From positions 2,836,470 through 2,900,469 of the forward strand of contig CP054187.1 in the NCBI GenBank assembly GCA_015200345.1: a stretch of DNA of 64,000 nt, written 5' to 3'. The translations under genes and the position numbers were made by a program. The notes under the pieces were generated by a model that ran no database searches, was not told where the DNA came from, and saw only the letters and a list, made by a program, of their open reading frames with translations. Shown here one piece after another: positions 9,592 to 17,341 of the stretch. Origin of the DNA: Planctomycetia bacterium. GTDB lineage: Bacteria > Planctomycetota > Phycisphaerae > UBA1845 > UTPLA1. Numbering within the stretch: the first letter of the stretch is position 1; each line of letters opens with the position of its first letter.

Positions 9592-10050
9592 TCAACTCGG
9601 TTTGAATCGTAGCACCAGCGCCGCGCCGCCGGCCGCGAGGAGGATGCCAACGTAAAAAAGCGGGCTGGGCGCATGCTGCGGTTTGTGGAAGAGCATTCCT
9701 ACGAACGTTGCCACGATCGGCGCGCCGGCGAAGACCAGCGGCGGAACCGTCAGCGGCGTGCCGCCCGTGCGCAGCGCGTAGATCACGCAGAGCGCTCCCA
9801 CCGCGCCCAGCACGCCCGCCAGCGTCGAAATCGTCATGCCCTTGTTGGAGAACGACATCGGCTCGGCCTTGCCGATCGTCAGCGCGAGGCCGGGGATGAT
9901 GACCGCGACGAGGCAATACGCCAGCCCGACAAACAAAAAAGCCCGGATCGGGCCTTTCGGCTCGAAGCCCATCTGGCCGCTATGAATCGTCGGCACGTAC
10001 GCACCCCACGACAGCACCGCGCCGAGGACAAACCAAAGGTAGGCTTTCAT
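9592..10050 (-). CDS. Small multi-pass membrane protein, DMT/EamA-like half transporter
   Basis: A 152-residue protein with about five hydrophobic segments: near residues 3-20, 37-60, 75-95, 105-122 and 130-147. The terminal segments carry small-residue packing motifs such as 'GILLAAGGAAL'. The overall look is that of half of a drug/metabolite transporter of the EamA type, which is usually built from two such halves; only one half is encoded, so it may dimerise. The substrate is unknown. It lies 18 bases downstream of the thioesterase gene, and placement in that operon suggests transport of a pathway intermediate or product, which is inference. Confidence 0.6.
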   Translation of the reverse strand: MKAYLWFVLGAVLSWGAYVPTIHSGQMGFEPKGPIRAFLFVGLAYCLVAVIIPGLALTIGKAEPMSFSNKGMTISTLAGVLGAVGALCVIYALRTGGTPLTVPPLVFAGAPIVATFVGMLFHKPQHAPSPLFYVGILLAAGGAALVLRFKPS

Positions 10051-10068
10051 TTCAGTGTTTGCTCCGTG

Positions 10069-10479
10069 TCATGCCGTCAGTTTCGCGCGGACGCTCGCCG
10101 GGATCGCCACCGAGCGAAACACGCCACCGGGGAGCAATTCGCAGCAGACGGCCCGCGTCCGCCCGCGCGCCAGCCGCTGCCCGGCCTTGCTGAACAGCAC
10201 TTCGTACGTCATCGACTTGTCCGTCAGATCGGTAATCGTCATCGCGAGATCAATCTCGTCCTCGAAGCGCAGCGGGCCGAAATACTCGCAACTGGTCATG
10301 ACCCGCGGCCAACTGATCGTCGCGCCGTCCACGTCCTGAATCACGCTCATCCCGCGCGAGCGAAAGAAGGCGTGCTCGACCTCCTCCATCCAGCGGTAAT
10401 AGTTGGAAAAGTGCATCACACCGGCGACATCCGTCTCGGCGAAGGTCACGCGACGCGTCATGGAAAACTCAACGGGCAT
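10069..10479 (-). CDS. YbgC/4-hydroxybenzoyl-CoA thioesterase-family hotdog protein
   Basis: A 136-residue single-domain hotdog thioesterase. The family signature is clear: 'ETDVAGVMHFSNYYRWMEE', in which the Asp of T-D-x-x-G-x-x-x-x-x-x-Y is the catalytic residue of the 4HBT/YbgC family. Its expected role is hydrolysis of an acyl- or aroyl-CoA or -ACP thioester; the true substrate is not readable. The start is taken as ATG 10479, which has 'GGGAAGG' 8-9 bases upstream and overlaps the end of the symporter gene by 11 bases; a start 15 bases further upstream is possible. The overlap indicates translational coupling with the symporter. Confidence 0.85.
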   Translation of the reverse strand: MPVEFSMTRRVTFAETDVAGVMHFSNYYRWMEEVEHAFFRSRGMSVIQDVDGATISWPRVMTSCEYFGPLRFEDEIDLAMTITDLTDKSMTYEVLFSKAGQRLARGRTRAVCCELLPGGVFRSVAIPASVRAKLTA

Positions 10480-12100
10480 GGACGACCTTCCCAAAAAAAC
10501 GCTCGATCGTCGCGTCCGGCGGTCGTGGCGTGACCAGCGACACCAGCACCAGTGCCGTCGTGGAGGCGCCTATGACAAACGTCACCGGCATCATCCCGGC
10601 GACCAGGTGGTCGCCTTTGCTTTGCAGATCGGATCGCATGAAGAAATACATCCCGACGGCGGCGGCCGTGAGGATGCAGGCATAGGCACCGGCCTTGGTC
10701 ACGCGCTTCCAGTACAGCGCGCCGAATACCAGCGGCGCCAGTGCGGCGAAACCCGTGAAGCACCAGGTGCCCAGCGCGAAGACGCTTGTCCCACGCGAAT
10801 ACAGCGCAAGGATGTAACAGGCCGCGACGATTGCGACGATGAAGATGCGCCCGATGAACAGCCGCTGGCGATCGCTCAAGTTATCATGCCCGATGTAGTG
10901 GCCGACAATGTCATTGGTGAAAATGCTGCCCAGGCAGAGGAACTGCGAATCAAGGCTGGACATGATTGCTGCGAGCACGCCGGCGGTGAGCAGGCCGCCC
11001 ATGACCGGCGGAGCCAGCTTTCGCACCATGACGGGCAGCACGGCGTTCTGGTCGGCGAAATCAGGCGGGATCAGCATCTTGCCGTCCGGACCCAGGGCCG
11101 ACGTCGCCCAGACGCCGATCAGCACACACGGCAGCCATGTCAGCATCATCAGCAGTGGGTGCGCCACAATCGACAGGCGGAAGGACTTCGCATTCCTGGC
11201 CGTGAGCCAGTGTTGGAACAGATGCGGGAACATCGCGACGCTGAATGGAATGAAAATGTAGGTAATAAACCGCAGCGGTGTGATTTCATCCGGCTCGCGC
11301 GGCTTGATCGCCGACGCGCCGGCGTTGTACGCGGCCAGTTTCTCCTCATAGACGCGATGATCGTCCTCGGTGGCGGCGAGCTTCAGGTAGGACGGATTGT
11401 ACGCGACGACTTGCCGCGTGGCGGCGACCGGTCCGCCGAGCTTGTTTGAAATAAATACAAACGTAACAATTCCCAGCACAACGAAGATCACCGTCTGGGC
11501 GGCATTGGCCCAGGTCGCGCCGCGCACCCCGCCGAAAAAAATGTAAATCAGCACGACGACGCACATGATCGCGCCGCCCAGCCCGTAGGGAATGCCGCCG
11601 GCCGTTGCCTCGAATACCTGCGGGAACGCGCCGACGGTGATCTTCTCGATGGCGGTCGCTCCGCCGACGATGCCCATGAGAATGTACGGCGTCACCAGGC
11701 CGATCAGTGCCGGGAAGAGCAACAACCCCAGCTTGTCCGACACGAAGCGGTCGCGAAAGAACTGGATCTGCGTCTGGTATCCGAACCGCTTGCCGTACCC
11801 CCAGAGCTTGATGCCGATCAGGAAAAAACAGAACGAATGAAAGATCCCAGACCACGAAACCATCAGCCCATAAACGCCGATGCCGCTCTTGAACGCCTCG
11901 CCGCTGCTTCCGATGATCGCGAAACTCGTCATCGTCGTTCCGAAGAGCGACATGAGCAGCAGGAACGGTCCAATGCCGCGCGACGCCACGAAGTAATCCG
12001 CCGTCGTACCACGCGACAGCCGACCGCTCAACAGCCCGATCCCGATGAGCATGACCATGTAGACGCCGATGACGAGGCAGCAGATCTGGCCGGCGTTCAT
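10469..12100 (-). CDS. Sodium:solute symporter family protein
   Basis: A 543-residue multi-pass transporter of the SSS (SLC5) family, with roughly 13 hydrophobic helices and the LeuT-like core. Visible family features are 'DYFVASRGIGPF' after the first helix, 'GIVGGATAIEK', 'GGVRGATWANAAQT' and 'LAAIMSSLDSQF' in the region that normally holds sodium-site residues. A soluble loop around residues 225-280 is charged and of variable length. It should import a small organic solute with Na+; the solute is unknown. Its start codon overlaps the DUF3311 stop by 4 bases (ATGA type), an arrangement often seen for this transporter type. The C-terminus overlaps the thioesterase gene. Confidence 0.9.
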   Translation of the reverse strand: MNAGQICCLVIGVYMVMLIGIGLLSGRLSRGTTADYFVASRGIGPFLLLMSLFGTTMTSFAIIGSSGEAFKSGIGVYGLMVSWSGIFHSFCFFLIGIKLWGYGKRFGYQTQIQFFRDRFVSDKLGLLLFPALIGLVTPYILMGIVGGATAIEKITVGAFPQVFEATAGGIPYGLGGAIMCVVVLIYIFFGGVRGATWANAAQTVIFVVLGIVTFVFISNKLGGPVAATRQVVAYNPSYLKLAATEDDHRVYEEKLAAYNAGASAIKPREPDEITPLRFITYIFIPFSVAMFPHLFQHWLTARNAKSFRLSIVAHPLLMMLTWLPCVLIGVWATSALGPDGKMLIPPDFADQNAVLPVMVRKLAPPVMGGLLTAGVLAAIMSSLDSQFLCLGSIFTNDIVGHYIGHDNLSDRQRLFIGRIFIVAIVAACYILALYSRGTSVFALGTWCFTGFAALAPLVFGALYWKRVTKAGAYACILTAAAVGMYFFMRSDLQSKGDHLVAGMMPVTFVIGASTTALVLVSLVTPRPPDATIERFFGKVVHAR

Positions 12101-12312
12101 CGCGACTCCTCTTCCACGTTATCCAGATGAGTCGGCCAGCAGTACGTCATCGCCACCAGACCCAGCGCCGCGGCACAAAGCGAAATGCCGACGTGCCAGG
12201 CGAGCCCGATGGGGACGAATCCCAGCACCAGCGGTTCATGCGTGTGCCACCACCAGAAATCCTGGTGCGCGGCGATCAGCAGCAAAAAGAAGAGGATGAC
12301 GACTTTCTTCAT
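12097..12312 (-). CDS. DUF3311 family small membrane protein
   Basis: A 71-residue protein with two hydrophobic segments (residues 3-15 and 32-58) and the DUF3311-type pattern 'HEPLVLGFVPIGLAWHVG'. Members of this family are commonly encoded next to, and are thought to assist, sodium:solute symporters. Here the gene overlaps the symporter by 4 bases on one side and the FAD oxidoreductase by 4 bases on the other, so it is translationally coupled to both. A role as accessory subunit of the symporter is inferred from position, not shown. Confidence 0.82.
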   Translation of the reverse strand: MKKVVILFFLLLIAAHQDFWWWHTHEPLVLGFVPIGLAWHVGISLCAAALGLVAMTYCWPTHLDNVEEESR

Positions 12313-13574
12313 GGGGATGCGATCTCTTCGTCCACCGCGATGCCTTCCGGCAGCGTCAGATGCCGCGCCATGGTATCAAACAACTCCCCGAGATCGTCGT
12401 CAAATACATCTCCGATCAATACGCGCGTCACCGCATCTTTCAAATGCGGGTACTGCCGCACGAACCCGCCGAGGCTGAACGTCGGTTCGTAGTATGCATA
12501 CACCAGCATGCGCACCCGGTGCATGCCCTCGGCCAGCTTCCTGCCGTATCGCCCGAGGCTCGCGGCCGACGTATCGCCAGACGCCAGGGCCGCATCGATC
12601 GCGTCCGACGCGTACTCGCCGCTCTTCAACGCCAGCATCACGCCCGACGAGTAGAGCGGATCGAGGAACCCGAAGGCATCGCCGACCAGCAGCCAGCCGT
12701 CGCCGGCCGACCGCCGTGAACGATACGAGAAATCCGCGGTCGTATAGATTGGCCTGACGCGCTCGGCCTTCACCAGCCGCCGCGCCAGGCCCGGCGTGTT
12801 GGCGATCTCCTCGTCGAGGATCGCGCCGGGGTCGTCGCCGCGCCCGTTGTACAGGTAATTCGGCGGCGCCACGACGCCGATGCTCGTGAGATCGTCCTCC
12901 AGCGGGATGAACCAGAACCAGCCCTGCCGGCCGGGCAGCGCGATCACCAGCGTCGCGCCGGCGTTGCGGCCCTCGTCGCGCTGCGCCCCTTTCCAATAGC
13001 TGTAAATCGCCGCGTTCTTGAGCTTCTCGTCCCCGTAACGCAAGTTGAGCTGACGCGAAATGAGACCACTCTGTCCGGTCGCATCAACGATCACCGGCGC
13101 TCGCAGCTCGCGCTCCTCGCCCTCGATCACCCCGCGCACCCCGACCGCGCGTCCGCCGTCGAACATCACCTCGCGCACGTTGGCCCGCTCTACCACCTCC
13201 ACGCCGCAGGCCCGCGCGTTGTCCAGCATCATCTGGTCAAATCGCGCCCGGGACACCTGCCAGGTCGTCGACCACGGGTTGGGATCGCGGTCGGAGAAGA
13301 AGAACGGCGCCGAGTCCTTCCCCGTCGCCGAGACAAACTGCACGCTCTCCTTGCGCACGAAATCCGACTGCTTCATCGTCTCGAGCACGCCGAGCTTTTC
13401 AAATACAAACCACGTATTGGGCATCAGCGATTCGCCGATGTGATGCCGCGGGAACTTTGACCGCTCCAGCAGCAGCACGCGGCGGCCACGCTTCGCCAGC
13501 AGCGTCGCTGTCGTCGCGCCAGAAGGCCCGCCGCCAACCACGATCACTTCCGGATTGGATGAAACGCTTGCCAT
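12309..13574 (-). CDS. FAD-dependent oxidoreductase, tryptophan-halogenase/geranylgeranyl-reductase-like
   Basis: A 421-residue flavoprotein of the group A monooxygenase/halogenase-like superfamily. The FAD-binding 'VVGGGPSGATTA' is at residues 12-23. It is followed by 'LLERSKFPRHHIGESLMP', which is shared by flavin-dependent halogenases and geranylgeranyl-reductase-like proteins. The second FAD motif 'GWLLVGDAFGFLDPLYSSG' is also present. The halogenase catalytic Lys and the W-x-W-x-I-P motif are not evident; 'GWFWFIPL' occurs at about residue 220, close to but not identical with that motif. It could be a hydroxylase, halogenase or double-bond reductase. Overlap with DUF3311 and spacing of about 50 bases from the chorismate-lyase-like gene place it in the operon. 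Related flavoproteins occur in aryl-polyene-like pathways. Confidence 0.82.
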   Translation of the reverse strand: MASVSSNPEVIVVGGGPSGATTATLLAKRGRRVLLLERSKFPRHHIGESLMPNTWFVFEKLGVLETMKQSDFVRKESVQFVSATGKDSAPFFFSDRDPNPWSTTWQVSRARFDQMMLDNARACGVEVVERANVREVMFDGGRAVGVRGVIEGEERELRAPVIVDATGQSGLISRQLNLRYGDEKLKNAAIYSYWKGAQRDEGRNAGATLVIALPGRQGWFWFIPLEDDLTSIGVVAPPNYLYNGRGDDPGAILDEEIANTPGLARRLVKAERVRPIYTTADFSYRSRRSAGDGWLLVGDAFGFLDPLYSSGVMLALKSGEYASDAIDAALASGDTSAASLGRYGRKLAEGMHRVRMLVYAYYEPTFSLGGFVRQYPHLKDAVTRVLIGDVFDDDLGELFDTMARHLTLPEGIAVDEEIASP

Positions 13575-13626
13575 CGTGCGATTCGCCGAGAAAAACTCGC
13601 CAGGTGAGGCCGGGGGTCAGGATGGG

Positions 13627-14205
13627 TTATTCGCCGGTCGTGCCGCTGACCACTTCGAGCAGCTCTATCGCCGGCTGGGTATCGTAGTGGATTACCGCCA
13701 ATCGGCCATACGTCGCCGTGAGGCCGGGCCGGAAGTGCTTCATAAACGGGGCGGTCGGGGCGAATCGCAGGTAGAACCGCGGCTCGACGCGCCGCAGCAC
13801 ATTGTGCCGGATCAGAACTTCACCCAGCGGAGCGACCTGGTCGAGGATGTCGCGCTTCACGTCGGCCGCGATCTGCCGCAGGTCGATCCGCACGATGCCG
13901 AATTCCACCGCGCCGGGCTTGTCCTTCGGGCGAAGCAAGATCATCCGGCGATACGAATCCCCGTCCCGCCGAGACGACAGCACCGACAGCGCCACCGCTC
14001 GGCCGCAATGCCGCTCCAGCCGCGTGGTCATGTGTTCGGAGTGAACCAGCAATTGGCGAAACGGATCGGGCACCATCGCGTCGGACACGATCATCGCGGC
14101 GGCGTCCAGCGAGGCGATATCAACAAGCCCCTCGCACAGCGCGCGCAGCATCGCGCGGTGTTTCGTTTCGCCGGAGGTTTGACTTGGCGTACCCACGTCC
14201 ATCAA
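13627..14205 (-). CDS. Chorismate pyruvate-lyase-like protein (DUF98/UbiC-UTRA fold)
   Basis: A 192-residue protein without an obvious signal peptide. The central block 'EFGIVRIDL...QVAPLGEVLIRHNV' matches the pattern of DUF98 chorismate lyases (acid-x-x-x-I-x-I-D-x-L followed by P-L-G-E-V-[LM]). The end, 'YGRLAVIHYDTQPAIELLEVV', matches the Y-R-x-I-x-x-x-x-x-P-x-x-x-x-x-E strand. Chorismate lyases cleave chorismate to 4-hydroxybenzoate and pyruvate; related fold members bind aromatic acids. The resemblance is from memory of family motifs and is moderate. Its end overlaps nothing downstream (52-base gap), but its start overlaps the radical SAM gene by 4 bases, showing tight coupling. A role in supplying an aromatic starter for this operon is inference. 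Confidence 0.55.
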   Translation of the reverse strand: MMDVGTPSQTSGETKHRAMLRALCEGLVDIASLDAAAMIVSDAMVPDPFRQLLVHSEHMTTRLERHCGRAVALSVLSSRRDGDSYRRMILLRPKDKPGAVEFGIVRIDLRQIAADVKRDILDQVAPLGEVLIRHNVLRRVEPRFYLRFAPTAPFMKHFRPGLTATYGRLAVIHYDTQPAIELLEVVSGTTGE

Positions 14206-15533
14206 GTGTAACGGACTCCGCGGAACCGGCTTTCAAAGAAAATGGGAAGCAGGGCGTCCACGTGAAGCAGCCCGCGGCGCGTCAGGCGAATCTCACCGTC
14301 CAACAACTCGGCGGCTCCCTCGGCGACCAACTGATTAAACGATTCAGCAAAGGCCTCGGTGATGTTCATGCCGAACTTTCGGCGGAAATACTCAAGCTCG
14401 ACCCGGCCTGTCTTCAATTGCAGGATCAGCTCGCGGATCAGACGCTGATGGGGCGTCATCGGCAGGGCGCGGGCCAGCGGTAGCTCGCCACGGTGAATCG
14501 CCGCAAGGTAATCGTCCCACTGGTCGGCATTCTGAAAATGCACACCCGCAAACTGCGAGAACGACGCCACGCCCGTGCCGATCATGTCGGCTCCGTGCCA
14601 CAGCGAATCGCGATAGACGAATCCGGCGTGGCGATCCCTGCGAACCAGCGTATAACCGCTGGAAATCTCGTAACCCGCCGACTCGAACGCGCGGAACGCC
14701 TCGTCCACCCAGCGACGCTTTGTTGCCCAGTCGGCCACAAGCGGCGTGGTCCCGCTGGCCTTCGCCTCGCGCGAGAAAACGGCATTGTGCGGAAGCTCCA
14801 TCTGGTAAATCGTCACGCTGTCCGGGGCAAGCTTCACGGCCTTTTCAACCGTCTCGCGCCACGTCGCATCCGCGTCGCCCACCATGCCGGCGATCAAATC
14901 GATGTTGATTTGCGGAAAGCCCACGTCCCGCGCCCAGTCGTATGCACGAAAAATCTCCGGCGACTTGTGCGCGCGCCCGTTCGCCTCCAGCACCGCGTCG
15001 TCGAAGTGCTCCACCCCCAGGCTCAACCGCGTCACGCCCAGCGCGCGGATCGTGCGAAGCTTGCTCTCTTTCAGCGTGCCGGGTTCGCATTCGAACGTCA
15101 CCTCGCGCGCCGCGCTCCAGTCCCAGTGCCCACGAATGCGATCGACCAGCCGGTTGAGCTGCTCGTTGCTCAAGAACGATGGCGTGCCGCCCCCAAAATA
15201 GACAAATTCAAAGTTACGGCCCGCCAGCCCGCCGCGCTCCGCGTACAGCCCCACCTCCCGCGCCAGCGCCTCGGCATACGCCTCCACCTCGTCGGCGTTC
15301 TTGTCGGTGTACACCCGGAAATAGCAGAACTTACACCGCTTGCGGCAGAACGGAATGTGCAGATACAGCCCCAGCGGAGGAGGCTCGGCGACCGGCCGGT
15401 CCAGCGCCGCCAGGGCCGCCGGGATGTGCTCGACCGACCACGCTGAAAACGGCGGGTAATTCGCCACGAAGTAGCTTCCCACTTCGGTCGGCGCCGGGTC
15501 GCCCGGTTGCGATGCCTGCGGTAACTCGATCAT
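14202..15533 (-). CDS. HemW-like radical SAM protein lacking the heme-binding motif
   Basis: A 443-residue radical SAM enzyme of the HemN/HemW-like branch. The C-x3-C-x2-C cluster is at residues 63, 67 and 70 ('HIPFCRKRCKFCYF'), followed by 'YFGGGTPS' (112-119), 'ECEPGT', 'RLSLGVEHF' and 'INIDLIAGM'. In HemW the heme ligand region reads H-N-x-x-Y-W followed by G-x-x-x-G-x-G-x-x-A/S; here the aligned residues 307-312 are Y-R-D-S-L-W, so the His and Asn are lost although 'GTGVAS' remains. It is therefore probably not a heme chaperone. Class C radical SAM methyltransferases and cyclopropanases share this fold and are an alternative. ATG 15533 has 'GAGGAA' 9 bases upstream. It is the first gene of the operon. 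Confidence 0.85.
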   Translation of the reverse strand: MIELPQASQPGDPAPTEVGSYFVANYPPFSAWSVEHIPAALAALDRPVAEPPPLGLYLHIPFCRKRCKFCYFRVYTDKNADEVEAYAEALAREVGLYAERGGLAGRNFEFVYFGGGTPSFLSNEQLNRLVDRIRGHWDWSAAREVTFECEPGTLKESKLRTIRALGVTRLSLGVEHFDDAVLEANGRAHKSPEIFRAYDWARDVGFPQINIDLIAGMVGDADATWRETVEKAVKLAPDSVTIYQMELPHNAVFSREAKASGTTPLVADWATKRRWVDEAFRAFESAGYEISSGYTLVRRDRHAGFVYRDSLWHGADMIGTGVASFSQFAGVHFQNADQWDDYLAAIHRGELPLARALPMTPHQRLIRELILQLKTGRVELEYFRRKFGMNITEAFAESFNQLVAEGAAELLDGEIRLTRRGLLHVDALLPIFFESRFRGVRYT

Positions 15534-15722
15534 GGGCGGATTCCTCGGCATCGCCGTCGGGTCTGTATTGGAGCCGCTTTCAATCGCGGTTCCCCCTGAA
15601 TCGCGGTCGCACAATCAACCGAGAGTTTAGTCGCCGCGCCCGACCGCTTCAAAAAGCCGATCCATGCGGTATCATGGCGCGACCGGGCGCGCGACGCCGC
15701 CCGCCTTTGCGAGGCACAACCG

Positions 15723-16124
15723 ATGACAACCAGCATCTATCCGACAACGCGACGCATCGTCGCCGCTTTCTTCGTCCTGACGCTCGGCCACGGCATCGTC
15801 GGCTGTGACAAACAACCGGCCGCTCAATCGAACACCGCCGCCGCTCCGGCCGATGCCGCCGCACCCACCCCCGGCCACGCCCCGACCGCCAACCGCGAGA
15901 CGCTTCTGGCCAAGCTCGCCAGCGCCGACGCCTTCGACGGCAAGACCGACAAAGTCGTTTCGAAGTGCGCCGGCTGCGCCCTCGGCATGGACGGCTCGGA
16001 GAAGTACACCGTGCAGTTCGAGGGGTATTCGCTCCACCTGTGCAACGAGGCCTGCCGCAAGCAGTTCGCCTCCGACACGGTCAACGCGGTGCTGGCGATG
16101 CGCGTGCCGGGCGCGAAACCCTAG
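15723..16124 (+). CDS. Lipoprotein with YHS/TRASH-like metal-binding cysteines
   Basis: A 133-residue lipoprotein. The signal peptide ends in a lipobox-like 'GIVGC' near residue 28, followed by an Ala/Pro/Thr-rich linker (to about residue 55). The folded part contains 'KCAGCALGMDG' and, 25 residues on, 'LCNEACRKQF', a spacing that resembles YHS or TRASH zinc/copper-binding modules. It is thus likely a periplasmic or outer-membrane-anchored metal-binding protein; the metal and partner are unknown. It is followed after only 9 bases by the small multidrug resistance gene, so the two probably share a transcript. The 189 bases to the divergent radical SAM gene must hold both promoters; a TATCAT near 15670 is the only -10-like element I see on this strand. 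Confidence 0.7.
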   Translation: MTTSIYPTTRRIVAAFFVLTLGHGIVGCDKQPAAQSNTAAAPADAAAPTPGHAPTANRETLLAKLASADAFDGKTDKVVSKCAGCALGMDGSEKYTVQFEGYSLHLCNEACRKQFASDTVNAVLAMRVPGAKP

Positions 16125-16133
16125 GGCCGCGGC

Positions 16134-16457
16134 ATGGCTTGGTTCTTTCTCATCGTCGCGGGGTTGCTGGAGATCGGCTGGGCCGTCGGCCTGAAATATA
16201 CAAAAGGCTTCACCGTTCTCTGGCCCAGCGTCTGGACCCTCGCCGCGATGATCGCCAGCATGGGCCTGCTCGCCATCGCCGCCAAATCGCTCCCCATCGG
16301 AACGGCCTACGCCGTCTGGACCGGCATCGGCGCGGTCGGGGCGGCCGTGCTGGGCATGGTCCTGCTGGGCGAATCGCGCGACGCCGCGCGGATCGTCTGG
16401 CTGACCGTCATCATCGTGGGAATCATCGGCCTGAAGTTCTCAACCCGCGCGTCGTGA
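16134..16457 (+). CDS. gdx: Small multidrug resistance family transporter, guanidinium exporter (Gdx/SugE) type
   Basis: A 107-residue, four-helix SMR protein. The conserved membrane-embedded Glu sits in '[17 protein letters not shown]' (residue 13), and the fourth-helix region has the Gdx/SugE-type '[16 protein letters not shown]' and G-E-S loop. Members of this subtype export guanidinium ion in exchange for protons as antiparallel dimers; QacE-type members export quaternary ammonium compounds. Residue choice around W-T-G-I-G favours the Gdx subtype. No guanidine riboswitch can be present directly upstream because the gap to the lipoprotein gene is 9 bases. Confidence 0.9.
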   Translation: MAWFFLIVAGLLEIGWAVGLKYTKGFTVLWPSVWTLAAMIASMGLLAIAAKSLPIGTAYAVWTGIGAVGAAVLGMVLLGESRDAARIVWLTVIIVGIIGLKFSTRAS

Positions 16458-16489
16458 CGCGCCGGCGGTGCATACCCCGCGGCAGCGCC

Positions 16490-16546
16490 GTAGGGTGCAT
16501 CCTCGACGCACCACGAGAAACGGGTTCCGCCGCATCACTGCGGCGG
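16490..16546. repeat. Intergenic palindromic repeat (G-T-A-G-G-G-T-G-C type) and adjoining hairpin
   Basis: The sequence GGTGCATC-CTC-GACGCACC (16494-16512) forms a near-perfect inverted repeat following 'GTAG', a form I recognise as a widespread short intergenic repeat in GC-rich bacteria. A second, perfect hairpin CCGCCGC-ATCACT-GCGGCGG lies at 16527-16546. Neither has a T-tract, so they are not ordinary terminators, though the second could attenuate transcription after the SMR gene. Confidence 0.5.
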
Positions 16547-16589
16547 CTCGGACCGGCACGAACCCGCTTCTTGACGGTTGCGGCTCGGT

Positions 16590-17318
16590 TCAATCGCGGC
16601 GACGCGGATCGCGCCAATGGAAGCGATCGCAAGACCGCCGTCGTCGCAGCAGCAACAGCGCCGGGGCGAGGAGCAGGGCCGAGGCCGGCTCGGGGACGTA
16701 GTTGATGTGAATGACCGGGTTGGGCCATTCGCCTCCGGCGATTTGGAAACCGGGGTTGGCGCCGAAGGCCACGTTACGCCGCGGGTCGGTAGGGTCGAAC
16801 GGCTCAAAGCCGAAGAAGCCTTCCGACCCGGCGCGAAGCTGCGTCAGCGTGCCGGGGGCGACGCCGGCCTGCGAGGTCAAAATATAGCTATGCAGATTGT
16901 AAACCGTCGGCCCGGCCGGGATCGGGCTTCCGCCCTGCGGCAAACCGACAATGAGCGATGACAGCACGCCGTCGGGGCGGTTCTCAACTGGGGGCAGAAG
17001 ATGATTGGTAAAGGGCGCCCCGCCACGCTTGTTTCAGAGGCTCAACTGCGTGGCCCCACCGGCCGGGTCGCGAATCCAGAGCGAATAGGAACCGAGCGTG
17101 CCGTCGTCGATTCTTACTCGTGTAGTAATGCGCCACTTGCACTCATTAACCGTCGCGTCGCAGCGGAGAAACAGGGAATCGCCTAGGATTCCCTGCTGGT
17201 CAATAAATGAGTTGGGCGATAATGCCTCGGCGCGCTGCCAAACCCATATTGCTGCGTGCGCGTACGGAATTGCAGTGAACGAGATTATTGTACTGAGTAG
17301 AGCCCTTCCTAAGCGCAT
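16590..17318 (-). pseudogene. PEP-CTERM protein gene interrupted by an in-frame TGA
   Basis: Reading from ATG 17318, which has 'AAGGAG' 7 bases upstream, a signal peptide (hydrophobic stretch ending 'YAHA') is followed by about 70 residues of secreted-type sequence. The frame then meets TGA at 17034-17036. In exactly the same frame the protein continues without further stops for about 145 codons to a PEP-CTERM tail: V-P-E-P, then 'ALLLAPALLLL', then R-R-R-R. After the arginine block the frame runs on another 14 residues, longer than usual. The simplest reading is a single nonsense mutation in a 242-codon gene, hence a recent pseudogene; a sequencing error or recoding cannot be excluded. The 5' half is noticeably more AT-rich than the surroundings. 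Confidence 0.65.
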
Positions 17319-17341
17319 TATACGACTCCTTGCGAGAATCC

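Noticed and set aside
16125..16133. Guanidine riboswitch ahead of the SMR gene
   Set aside because: Only 9 bases separate it from the upstream gene, which cannot hold a riboswitch; none is visible before the lipoprotein gene either.
17034..17036. TGA in the PEP-CTERM gene as a selenocysteine codon
   Set aside because: No SECIS-like hairpin is evident after it, the family has no selenoproteins that I know of, and the position is not a redox site.
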